This document shows positions 1-5,760 of a stretch of 43,302 nt of DNA, piece by piece (the stretch's first letter is position 1; each line of letters starts with the position of its first letter). The position numbers and the translations under genes were made by a program. The DNA is from Selenomonas sp. AE3005 (GTDB taxonomy: Bacteria > Bacillota > Negativicutes > Selenomonadales > Selenomonadaceae): the NCBI RefSeq assembly GCF_905233635.1, contig NZ_CAJODG010000010.1, positions 1-43,302 on the forward strand. The letters run 5' to 3'. Below the pieces are notes generated by a model. That model saw nothing but the letters and a program-made list of their open reading frames with translations, was not told the origin of the DNA and searched no databases.

Positions 1-48
1 CAGGCCACCGTCCAAATCATTGAGAGCCGTATAGTTCACAAACAGTAA
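1..48 (+). CDS. possible 3' end of a gene truncated by the window edge
   Basis: Frame 1 is open from the first base to a TAA at 46-48 and gives 15 residues ending IVHKQ. If real, it is the last part of a rightward gene that starts outside the window and converges on the leftward phage genes. An integrase or a host gene would fit that position, but the piece is too short to identify. A chance open frame of this length is common, so confidence is low. Confidence 0.25.
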   Translation, partial: QATVQIIESRIVHKQ

Positions 49-350
49 GCAAGATAAACTCCCTCGTTGTCAAACCGTTGACAAACATACTTCCTCAAAT
101 CCTGTCAGCCCTTTATTTTCAAGGGTTACGGGTTACGCTTGACATTCTTAGTCAAAAAGTCAAGATGTTAAAACAATAAAAATATCAATTCTCAAAAATA
201 CTCGTAGAGCCTTTTCCTATATGGGTTCACGCCCATTTTATAGGTTTTTTCGTTCAGACTGTATCTTATCGTATCTCAAGGCAAAACCGCTTTTTCGTTG
301 GCAAAATGTTGACAATAACGAAAGGTCTAATACTATGTGTTATGCAAAGG
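49..350. other. non-coding left-end region with clustered TTGAC/GTCAA motifs
   Basis: I see no convincing gene here. The stretch is AT-rich and holds several TTGAC or GTCAA motifs (near 69, 78, 139, 151, 159 and 308). It includes a perfect inverted repeat TTGTCAA/TTGACAA at 67-84, an inverted CTTGAC/GTCAAG pair at 138-164, and a tandem GGGTTAC repeat at 123-136. Clustered short repeats beside the end of a phage late operon are what an attachment region with integrase arm sites looks like, but regulator sites would look the same. The function is inferred only from position. Confidence 0.35.
67..84. repeat. perfect inverted repeat TTGTCAA-4-TTGACAA
   Basis: Seven-base arms TTGTCAA (67-73) and TTGACAA (78-84) flank ACCG. 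It belongs to the TTGAC motif cluster of the left end and could be a protein-binding site. Confidence 0.5.
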
Positions 351-387
351 AATAGCCCATACCGGCGCGATGCTGGCATGGGCTATT
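351..387. terminator. stem-loop terminator after the left-most leftward gene
   Basis: AATAGCCCAT (351-360) pairs with ATGGGCTATT (378-387), and the stem continues inward with CCGGC/GCTGG around loop GCGAT. It lies just past the stop of the helix-turn-helix gene at 398-613, so it probably ends the leftward transcript. The T-tract is weak on both strands. The stem is nearly the same as the one at 1022-1057. Confidence 0.65.
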
Positions 388-397
388 TAGTTTGTCG

Positions 398-613
398 TTA
401 TTCTTTTACCGGTTCGGGGCCAAAAACTCGCGTCATTCCTTCGACCGTAATTAACCATACTTTCCCCGAACGGCGAAATTCACCCTCTTCGAATCGTGGC
501 GGGGCTTTTTTGTAGCCTGTGCACGCCTGTCGAATTGTTATGTCAGCTTTCTGCCAACGTTCTGCAGCTTCTGATGCAGTCATTACAGCCTGCAAAATTT
601 CCTGCCCCGTCAT
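398..613 (-). CDS. small helix-turn-helix DNA-binding protein
   Basis: This 71-residue protein has an alanine-rich N-terminal helix-turn-helix (TASEAAERW about 12-20, then TIRQACTGYK about 26-35). It is followed by a wing-like part with the signature WLITVEGMTRVFGPE near the C-terminus. That layout (helix-turn-helix, Arg/Lys-rich middle, W-x-x-T-x-E-x-M-x-R-x-x-G-P) is typical of short phage and plasmid HTH proteins that sit alone at module edges. The ATG follows an AGGCGG ribosome-binding site. It is the last gene before the 351-387 hairpin and probably shares a transcript with the small peptides at 627-895. It may regulate this accessory segment, but the target is unknown. Confidence 0.7.
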   Translation of the reverse strand: MTGQEILQAVMTASEAAERWQKADITIRQACTGYKKAPPRFEEGEFRRSGKVWLITVEGMTRVFGPEPVKE

Positions 614-626
614 GATATCTACCGCC

Positions 627-716
627 TTACTTTAATAATAAAATCAACGCCATCACCGCATTGGCCGCAATCAACCATGCGATAATTTTTCTTTTGGTTT
701 CCAATGTCATTGCCAT
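627..716 (-). CDS. 29-residue single-span membrane peptide
   Basis: The ORF starts at the ATG at 714-716 after AAAGGGGCGG; an ATG two codons on is an alternative. It encodes a basic N-terminus (about residues 5-10, ETKRK) followed by one hydrophobic span (IIAWLIAANAVMALILLL) and a terminal Lys. It lies between the 37-residue peptide gene and the HTH gene, in the same direction. No family is recognised; size and layout resemble small phage membrane peptides. The plus-strand promoter at 710-738 overlaps its 5' end. Confidence 0.5.
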   Translation of the reverse strand: MAMTLETKRKIIAWLIAANAVMALILLLK

Positions 717-738
717 CCGCCCCTTTCTCATGTATAAT
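710..738 (+). promoter_or_regulatory. near-consensus rightward promoter antisense to the small peptide gene
   Basis: TTGCCA (710-715) and TATAAT (733-738) are separated by exactly 17 bases. It would start an RNA near 745 running rightward. No plus-strand gene follows; the RNA would be antisense to the whole peptide gene 782-895 and its promoter, and would meet the bidirectional terminator at 1022-1057. An antisense regulator of that peptide is the simplest reading. Confidence 0.55.
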
Positions 739-750
739 TAGGGCTAAGCA

Positions 751-766
751 GGAGGCTTTCGCCTCC
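751..766. other. GC-rich hairpin with four-base loop
   Basis: GGAGGC (751-756), loop TTTC, GCCTCC (761-766). In the leftward RNA the loop is GAAA. It lies just after the stop of the 37-residue peptide gene and would also be the 5' stem of the antisense RNA from the 710-738 promoter. There is no T-tract, so it is more likely a stabilising or pairing structure than a terminator. Confidence 0.5.
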
Positions 767-781
767 CGCGTGCCCAGCGTG

Positions 782-895
782 TTACTTGGTTAGCAGTGCG
801 ACTATCTGGAGTAGAAGGCCGATTATCGCGATTGCTATTTCTAAGTTAGCACGCTTTTCTGCTCTTTCGAGCATCTTTCGTTCTTTCCTTGTCAT
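782..895 (-). CDS. 37-residue hydrophobic peptide, type I toxin-like
   Basis: The start chosen is the ATG at 893-895, behind GAAAGGGGGATTGAT. Longer in-frame starts upstream run through the promoter. The peptide has a charged N-terminus (MTRKERKMLERAEKRA) and one C-terminal membrane span (IAIAIIGLLLQIVALL) ending TK. Small single-span peptides with this layout include Bacillota type I toxins of the TxpA/BsrG kind and putative holin-like toxins; I do not see a clear family signature, so this rests on size and context. It has its own consensus promoter with repeated operator-like boxes and faces an antisense promoter, which is the organisation of a type I toxin-antitoxin pair. Confidence 0.6.
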   Translation of the reverse strand: MTRKERKMLERAEKRANLEIAIAIIGLLLQIVALLTK

Positions 896-926
896 TATCA
901 ATCCCCCTTTCTTAATTTCTATATTT

Positions 927-955
927 ATTATACATCTTTTTCGGTGTATTGTCAA
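927..955 (-). promoter_or_regulatory. perfect consensus sigma-A promoter for the 37-aa peptide
   Basis: On the minus strand TTGACA (950-955) and TATAAT (927-932) are separated by exactly 17 bases. This is the strongest promoter I can see in the window, and it is unusual for a phage late region to have its own one. Confidence 0.8.
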
Positions 956-971
956 GCGTTTTCGGTGTATT
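938..971 (-). promoter_or_regulatory. 13-bp direct repeat overlapping the promoter, operator-like
   Basis: AATACACCGAAAA occurs twice on the minus strand (959-971 and 938-950), spaced 21 bp start to start, i.e. two helical turns. One copy lies upstream of the -35 box and one between -35 and -10. The inner copy also forms an ATACA-10-TGTAT dyad. This is the arrangement expected for a dimeric repressor or activator site; the protein is unknown. Confidence 0.55.
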
Positions 972-1021
972 TTATGGAATATTTTCCCCACTTTTCGTGG
1001 AATTTTTTTTGCACAAAAATA

Positions 1022-1057
1022 AGGCCCATACCGGCGTTATCTTGCCAGTATGGGCCT
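1022..1057. terminator. bidirectional intrinsic terminator
   Basis: AGGCCCATA (1022-1030) pairs with TATGGGCCT (1049-1057), with further CGGC/GCCAG pairing inside. The plus strand continues GTTTTTATTT and the minus strand TATTTTTG, so both directions have T-tracts. Leftward it ends the lysis-gene transcript after 1076-1363. Rightward it would end the antisense RNA from the 710-738 promoter. Confidence 0.8.
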
Positions 1058-1075
1058 GTTTTTATTTAATTTTAC

Positions 1076-1363
1076 TCACTTCACAGCGTTTGCTGCCGCT
1101 TTGGTCAGCACGAGCTTGAGAACGAATACGCCGCCTGTGATAGCGACCGGGAGAACGAACGTATCTCTGATTTTGCACCAACCTGTTTCGTTCGCGGCAT
1201 CCTTGCGGCATTCGTCGATAACGCCATCCGCGAAGGTTTCGACAAACTCAATGCCTTCCTTTTCTGCCCAGTCAACAAGGTTGTCTTTCAATTCCTTGCC
1301 GACTTCCTCTGCTTTTACTGCTTCCAGTAAGCTATCTCGAACCTGTACCCATTTGCTGCTCAT
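1076..1363 (-). CDS. 95-residue protein with C-terminal membrane segment, lysis region
   Basis: I chose the ATG at 1361-1363. The GTG three codons upstream sits too close to the AGGAG. The N-terminal two thirds is soluble and acidic (KELKDNLVDWAEKEGIEF). The end has one hydrophobic stretch (FVLPVAITGGVFVLKLVL) followed by a positively charged tail. It is the last gene of the lysis operon, directly after the amidase and before a strong terminator. I recognise no family. Position and topology would suit an accessory lysis protein, but I cannot show that. Confidence 0.65.
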   Translation of the reverse strand: MSSKWVQVRDSLLEAVKAEEVGKELKDNLVDWAEKEGIEFVETFADGVIDECRKDAANETGWCKIRDTFVLPVAITGGVFVLKLVLTKAAANAVK

Positions 1364-1413
1364 ATGTAACACACTCCTAACTCGTTTTTAACTCATGTTT
1401 AACTTGTTTTAAC

Positions 1414-2127
1414 TCAATAAAGCCCTGCCCGGTCGTTGACTACGAAAATCCGCAGCATGTCCAGTGACAAATCAAGGCTCTCACCATTCCCATTGAGCAG
1501 ACCTTTGTCAATCATCTTTTGGACAGTCCGCTGTGCCCATTCCGGTACAGCATCAATCGTGTTGAACCGTTCGGCACCTCTGCCGCCCTGATTACCACCG
1601 TCCTGCTCTACTGGCGGTTCATCGTTGGTAATGCCATGGGTTTGGTTGTAGTAAAATACAGCCTTGCCCGTAATGGTTCCATTATTAAGCAACGCCTGCA
1701 GGTTTGTGCCAGGGCATGACGTGGCCATGAGTTCGCCATGACCGACAATGTGATTACGGTCAATAGGGATACCGTAACGCTCGCAAATGTCAGCCACCAA
1801 AGCTCCACAACGGTCAAGCTGTTTCTCGGTCGGCTCTGCGTCTTCAAAATCTCCGCTCAGGTGGATGCCGATGGTGTGCGAGTTTTCGCCATAAGCGTGA
1901 CTACCAATAGACCATTCCGGGCGGCCGCGCTCAATAGTGCCGTCCTTACGGATGACATAATGATAGCCGATGCCTGCCCAGCCATTGCCCAGGTGCCAGC
2001 CGTGAATCTGCTCTGCGCTGGCGTCCATGTCTGGGCTGCCAGTATGATGGATGACAATCATATCGGTGTAGCTGCGCTCCGACAAACTGGCAAAATCGAG
2101 ATTCGTTTCTTTGATATCAACGCTCAT
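1414..2127 (-). CDS. endolysin, N-acetylmuramoyl-L-alanine amidase (Amidase_2 type)
   Basis: The 237-residue protein cuts the bond between N-acetylmuramic acid and L-alanine in peptidoglycan and releases progeny phage. The Amidase_2/PGRP zinc fold spans about residues 20-150. IVIHHTG carries H27/H28, GIGYHYVI carries the catalytic-region Y56, and GHGELMATSCPG carries H130 and C138; these supply the zinc site. A Gly/Gln-rich linker (about 170-185) leads to a C-terminal domain (about 188-237, PEWAQRTVQKMIDKGLLNG) that resembles the short helical cell-wall-binding tails of Bacillota amidases. There is no signal peptide, so export depends on the holin upstream. Its ATG overlaps the stop of the 57-residue gene (ATGA), suggesting translational coupling. 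Confidence 0.95.
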   Translation of the reverse strand: MSVDIKETNLDFASLSERSYTDMIVIHHTGSPDMDASAEQIHGWHLGNGWAGIGYHYVIRKDGTIERGRPEWSIGSHAYGENSHTIGIHLSGDFEDAEPTEKQLDRCGALVADICERYGIPIDRNHIVGHGELMATSCPGTNLQALLNNGTITGKAVFYYNQTHGITNDEPPVEQDGGNQGGRGAERFNTIDAVPEWAQRTVQKMIDKGLLNGNGESLDLSLDMLRIFVVNDRAGLY

Positions 2128-2297
2128 TTTCTGTTACCGCCTTTCGTATCCGACCTGTATTTCCGAGGAAATGGGCACATCTCAAATAAGCTGTACTCCA
2201 TCTCCTGTACCGTATTGTTGTAAAATCCCTGCCGCCTTGCCACATAAGCAAATTCGGCAAATTTTTCATATAGCTCGCTCCAAGCTAAACCATTCAT
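2124..2297 (-). CDS. 57-residue protein between holin and endolysin
   Basis: The ORF begins with the ATG immediately after the holin TAA (TAAATG) and ends in an ATGA overlap with the amidase start, so it is fixed in place by coupling on both sides. The product (MNGLAWSELYEKF start, PRKYRSDTKGGNRK end) is soluble, aromatic-rich in the first half and basic at the C-terminus. There is no signal peptide or membrane span, so it is not an obvious spanin. No family is recognised. Confidence 0.75.
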   Translation of the reverse strand: MNGLAWSELYEKFAEFAYVARRQGFYNNTVQEMEYSLFEMCPFPRKYRSDTKGGNRK

Positions 2298-2756
2298 TTA
2301 ACCCCTCTTATCTCCCACGCTTTCTTTTTCATGGGCCAGTTGTTCTAATTTATCTTTGATACTAACCGGAATCGGCACACCGCAATGGGCCAAATTCTCT
2401 GTTATCGATAAGCCCTCATTGCCTAAAAGCGCATAAGTCACCAGCACGCAGAATATGCTCTGACCGATTGCCATGTCTAAGTAATGCGCGAATACAACAA
2501 ACGTCACGAGCGCCAGCTTTTTGACTATGCCGCGCAGCCCCCGCTTGCTTGAAAGTCTCGCCTTAGGCTTCATGTACGCCGCCATTACACCAGTGATGTA
2601 ATCGATTAGCATGAACATCGCCAGCGCTGTCAGCGCGTCATTCCACGCCCCAAAAAGAAAAGTAACCATTGTTCCTGCAACTCCTGTTATGCCTCCCCAT
2701 GCCACTTCCGTGCGGCACGGAATCATTGATTGTAATACTGCTGTAACCTCGTTCAA
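2298..2756 (-). CDS. phage holin (holin family 4 / toxin secretion-lysis type)
   Basis: The 152-residue membrane protein has hydrophobic segments at about 20-40, 43-60, 78-95 and 98-112. It carries the family signatures DYITGVMAAYMKPKARLSSKRG and RGIVKKL typical of PF05105 holins. It forms holes in the inner membrane at the end of infection so the amidase can reach the wall. The start is a TTG at 2754-2756, eight bases after GGAGG; no ATG is better placed. A cytoplasmic charged tail (KDKLEQLAHEKESVGDKRG) follows the last span, as usual for the family. Confidence 0.92.
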   Translation of the reverse strand: MNEVTAVLQSMIPCRTEVAWGGITGVAGTMVTFLFGAWNDALTALAMFMLIDYITGVMAAYMKPKARLSSKRGLRGIVKKLALVTFVVFAHYLDMAIGQSIFCVLVTYALLGNEGLSITENLAHCGVPIPVSIKDKLEQLAHEKESVGDKRG

Positions 2757-2779
2757 TTTTCACCCCTCCGCAAAGGGCG

Positions 2780-2872
2780 TTACCGCCCCAAATCCAAATA
2801 TGCACAAGTGAACGCACATATTGCCCACAGAATTATGATGATTTTCTCAATCTTTGTCATTTCCATCTCCAT
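2780..2872 (-). CDS. 30-residue membrane peptide upstream of the holin
   Basis: ATG at 2870-2872 follows CAGGAGCAGACAG and overlaps the end of the zinc-ribbon gene in another frame. The peptide has a short charged start (MEMEMTKIEK) and one hydrophobic span (IIIILWAICAFTCAYL). It could be a small holin-associated peptide, but no family is recognised. The ORF is short, so it may be chance. Confidence 0.45.
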   Translation of the reverse strand: MEMEMTKIEKIIIILWAICAFTCAYLDLGR

Positions 2873-2996
2873 CTGTCTGCTCCTGTGATGGTTCTTTGTA
2901 CTTTACGCACTTCGGATTCGTGCAATACCACCGCTTATCGGTATCTGAGTACCACATTTCATGGGCGCAACGATTGCAATATTTCTTCTTTGCCAT
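2847..2996 (-). CDS. 49-residue zinc-ribbon-like protein
   Basis: ATG at 2994-2996 follows a strong GTAGGAGGCG site. The protein has two Cys pairs (C7/C10 in YCNRC and C25/C30 in YCTNPKCVKY) about 14 residues apart, a likely structural zinc site, and an acidic Gln/Asp-rich tail. It links the tail-fibre genes to the lysis genes. Function unknown. Confidence 0.7.
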   Translation of the reverse strand: MAKKKYCNRCAHEMWYSDTDKRWYCTNPKCVKYKEPSQEQTDGDGNDKD

Positions 2997-2998
2997 AG

Positions 2999-3301
2999 TT
3001 ATTCGCCTCCTACAATACGCTCATAATCTTCGTCATACTGCTCGTCCAAGGTATTAAGGTCAGCTTTGAGGCTTTCCATCGTGTCAGTATCGCCGTACAT
3101 TTGCGCGGTCTGATATACGGTCAAAAGTTCAGCTTTATCGGCGTTGTACTGCATGTCAAGTTCGGCAATCTGTTCATCGACTGTCGGAATGTGAATCGGT
3201 TCGGGCGCAGGGTGTAAAGCAATCCATTCATCGACCGTATAATAACCGACTGGTTTTGCTGTCCATTCTTCAATATTCCCTTCGGGGCTATAGTACTTCA
3301 T
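2999..3301 (-). CDS. small protein downstream of tail fibre, assembly-chaperone position
   Basis: The start is the ATG at 3299-3301, placed six bases from GAGGTG; the GTG three codons upstream is part of that site. The 100-residue acidic protein begins MKYYSPEGNIEEWTAKP, then has a Pro-rich stretch (HPAPEPIHIP) and a helical C-terminal half likely to form a coiled coil. Short genes just after a fibre gene often encode fibre assembly chaperones, and many of these start with a segment copied from the fibre tip, but I cannot match it to a family. Confidence 0.7.
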   Translation of the reverse strand: MKYYSPEGNIEEWTAKPVGYYTVDEWIALHPAPEPIHIPTVDEQIAELDMQYNADKAELLTVYQTAQMYGDTDTMESLKADLNTLDEQYDEDYERIVGGE

Positions 3302-3311
3302 TGTTATCACC

Positions 3312-4997
3312 TCATTCTGCTAAGAAATATTCGATTATAACTGCGCCATTTCCGCCATCACCACCGTACGGAACGCGGCCGCCAGATAATGCAGCAGTAA
3401 CTGTTTCGCCTGCTTGACCGTTACCGCCCCCCGATGCAGAAAAGCCGGGATAGCGTTGCAAATAGCCATTTTGACCACCACCACCGCCACCGCCATAGGG
3501 AGTGCCGTTAGTTCCCCCTGTGCCTGTTGGGGGAGAATATCGCGATGAATCATTAGATGTCCAATTCGAGCCTGTATTTCCAGAGCCGAATACTGAGATT
3601 GCACCTTGACCGCCTGCCTGGGTGGTTCCACCTGCTGCTCCGCCAGAGCCATTGCTGCCGATTTTTGAACTATTTGACGATGTAGAATGTACACCACCTG
3701 CTCCAACGGTTACTGATATGACAGCATTTGCGTTTAATTCGATGTAAGCAACCGCTATATCGCCTGCGGCACCACCACCGCCCGAGCCGTAGCTACCTGC
3801 GCCACCACCCGAATGACCGCCTTGTGCTGACAAATAAGTACCAAATGATGATGTACCACCTCGCGTTCCTGCTCCACCGCCGTAGCCAGTATACGAGCCG
3901 TTACCTCCTGCACCGCCGCCGCCGATGCAGGTAACCTTATAATAACCGCTTGTCGGTGCTGTCCACGAACCGCTTGTCGTGATGACATCGCGATGGTTAA
4001 AGCCTGAACCTTTAGCAGCTATTGCTTGCTCTAAATCTGCCAACGCTTGTGCGTACTGCGTTACATCAATCAGTGCAGAATCCTCGGTCTGCCCATTGAA
4101 CGCTTTGATAATGTAGATGGTATTTGAGTCTGTCGATAACTCTGCCGTCAAGCCACTGTTCTCTGGCGTATTGCCAAGCAGTTCTTTTGTTGCGACACCA
4201 GCGACTTTACCGCTTGTCAAGCCTGTACCGCTGGTCAGTGCTGTTCCCACATCTTTACCGTAAGCGGATGTTGTATATGCAACTGCTGACGTAGAACTCG
4301 TGCGCGGGCCAAACAAAATACTCCCGTCTGTAAATGCAAGGTTTTTCCCATTGCCGTAAACATTAGCCACTAATGACGCTGCAAACTGATGGCTGGGCAA
4401 ATTAAAAGTGGTAGTTCCATCACCTGCACCATATTTTGTTCCTATCCGAGAAAACAAGTCTGGGTACATTGACCGAGATACAGCTGCACCATTACATTCC
4501 AGATACCCGGGTGGCAATGTGTTGCCGCCACCATAGGGGACAATTATGCCTACAGATACGCCATCACCACCACCGGAAGAACTTCCTATTTTACGCAAAG
4601 TCCAAGTTACAGTACCGTCTGTAATTGTGTCACCATCAGTTGGCATAGCAATAACCAAAGCAGAATTAGCTGTTATACCAGTATTTTCACTGACCAAAAA
4701 CCAGCCTGTCGGGGATGACAGGAATACAATATCACCTCCGCTATATTGAGTATTACTTTGCCGAAACATGTAATCAATCTCTGAACTGCCGCCTCCTTCA
4801 GGAGTGGCCCACGCCCCATCGCCGCGCAGGAATTTCTCATGGTCACCTGCTGCAGGCTGTGGCACTGTACCGCTTGCACCAGCAGAATCGGCAGTTGCTC
4901 CCGTCATGGTTTTAATATTTGATATTGCTTTTTTAATATGCTTTGAAATTCTATTCATACAGGCATCTAACTGGTCTTTTTTTATCAGGTAAGCCAT
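3312..4997 (-). CDS. tail fibre / receptor-binding protein with collar and glycine-rich domains
   Basis: About 561 residues from the ATG at 4995-4997 (the ATG at 4998-5000 is nearly as good; both follow GGAGG). Domains in order: an N-terminal helix (LIKKDQLDACMNRISKHIKKAISNIK), a linker with the fibre motif KFLRGDGAWATP, a phage collar domain at about 145-215 (GIIVPYGG, LPPGYLECNGAAVSRSMYPDLF, FNLPSHQF), then a C-terminal glycine-rich region from about 340 with many GGGG runs. The glycine-rich end resembles adhesin tips built from polyglycine helices and is the probable receptor-binding part. It is the last structural gene of the tail operon. Confidence 0.85.
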   Translation of the reverse strand: MAYLIKKDQLDACMNRISKHIKKAISNIKTMTGATADSAGASGTVPQPAAGDHEKFLRGDGAWATPEGGGSSEIDYMFRQSNTQYSGGDIVFLSSPTGWFLVSENTGITANSALVIAMPTDGDTITDGTVTWTLRKIGSSSGGGDGVSVGIIVPYGGGNTLPPGYLECNGAAVSRSMYPDLFSRIGTKYGAGDGTTTFNLPSHQFAASLVANVYGNGKNLAFTDGSILFGPRTSSTSAVAYTTSAYGKDVGTALTSGTGLTSGKVAGVATKELLGNTPENSGLTAELSTDSNTIYIIKAFNGQTEDSALIDVTQYAQALADLEQAIAAKGSGFNHRDVITTSGSWTAPTSGYYKVTCIGGGGAGGNGSYTGYGGGAGTRGGTSSFGTYLSAQGGHSGGGAGSYGSGGGGAAGDIAVAYIELNANAVISVTVGAGGVHSTSSNSSKIGSNGSGGAAGGTTQAGGQGAISVFGSGNTGSNWTSNDSSRYSPPTGTGGTNGTPYGGGGGGGQNGYLQRYPGFSASGGGNGQAGETVTAALSGGRVPYGGDGGNGAVIIEYFLAE

Positions 4998-5050
4998 CAT
5001 TACCACCTCCGTATAAAATAAAGAGAGCCCCTATTGGAGCCCTCCCATTC

Positions 5051-5566
5051 CTATTCTGATTTTGGGAAATACTTGTCCAGCATTTCCTCTATATCCTCAT
5101 CAGCTGCTATATTGACAGTCTCTTTGATACCTGCCAACTCCCTGATGGTGCCATCAACCAGTTCCCTCAATTCTGGATGCGCGGTTCTGGATTTATTGTG
5201 TTTATCCGTTTCTTCCTTTATAAGCGATTGTGCACCGCTTTCCATAAAGGCCTTAATTTCATTTAAGTCCTGCGAACGGATAAGTGTGGATACACCTTTA
5301 TAATCAACAGATACCTGCTGGCCATCCAGCTTGCCGCCAAAATGAACTTTTTGGTCTGCATTTCTATATGCATTGGCCTCATCATAGTTTATGCAAAACT
5401 CGCCGCTTTTCAGTTCATCGCCACTGGCGACTTCCACAAAGCCGCCAATGACAACAGAACCTTTGAGGGGCGTATAATTCAGCGTGATGGTGTTATCCAA
5501 TATGATATGGGTTTCCCCCGTCACGCTGAACGGTTTTTGCGGGTCATAATCGTGATACTCTATCAT
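5051..5566 (-). CDS. unidentified phage protein in the fibre cluster
   Basis: A 171-residue acidic protein. The N-terminal 100 residues alternate short beta-type stretches (IILDNTITLNYTPLKGSVVIGGFVEV) and read like a small virion or fibre domain. From about 120 it is helical and charged, ending YFPKSE. It lies between two fibre-like genes and has the same direction and tight spacing, so it is probably a structural or accessory tail protein. I do not recognise a family. Confidence 0.75.
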   Translation of the reverse strand: MIEYHDYDPQKPFSVTGETHIILDNTITLNYTPLKGSVVIGGFVEVASGDELKSGEFCINYDEANAYRNADQKVHFGGKLDGQQVSVDYKGVSTLIRSQDLNEIKAFMESGAQSLIKEETDKHNKSRTAHPELRELVDGTIRELAGIKETVNIAADEDIEEMLDKYFPKSE

Positions 5567-5585
5567 GCTCTGCCCCTCCGTTTAA

Positions 5586-5741
5586 TCAGCTTTTGACCTC
5601 ATTTAATAACTTTTCCAGCGCGTCAAGACGTTTTTCATTCTCCTTTCGCTTTTTCTCCTCTGCGGCAAGTTTCCGTTTCAAAGCCGCTATTTTTTGCCCG
5701 GCATCAAGTGTTGACGACGGTGTAACAATTTTTACGCCCAT
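5586..5741 (-). CDS. 51-residue coiled-coil protein
   Basis: ATG at 5739-5741 follows a near-perfect TAAGGAGG site. After a short start (MGVKIVTPSSTLDAGQ) the rest is one long heptad-rich helix (KIAALKRKLAAEEKKRKEN and onward), so it should form a coiled coil. It sits between the large fibre protein and 5051-5566. It may be a trimerisation or adaptor peptide of the fibre complex; that is inference from position. Confidence 0.75.
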   Translation of the reverse strand: MGVKIVTPSSTLDAGQKIAALKRKLAAEEKKRKENEKRLDALEKLLNEVKS

Positions 5742-5760
5742 TTTCTATTCCTCCTTAATC

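Noticed and set aside
5014..5046. possible terminator after the fibre gene 5051-5566
   Set aside because: GAGCCCC and GGAGCCC are mostly a direct repeat; only a four-pair stem can form, and there is no good T-tract.
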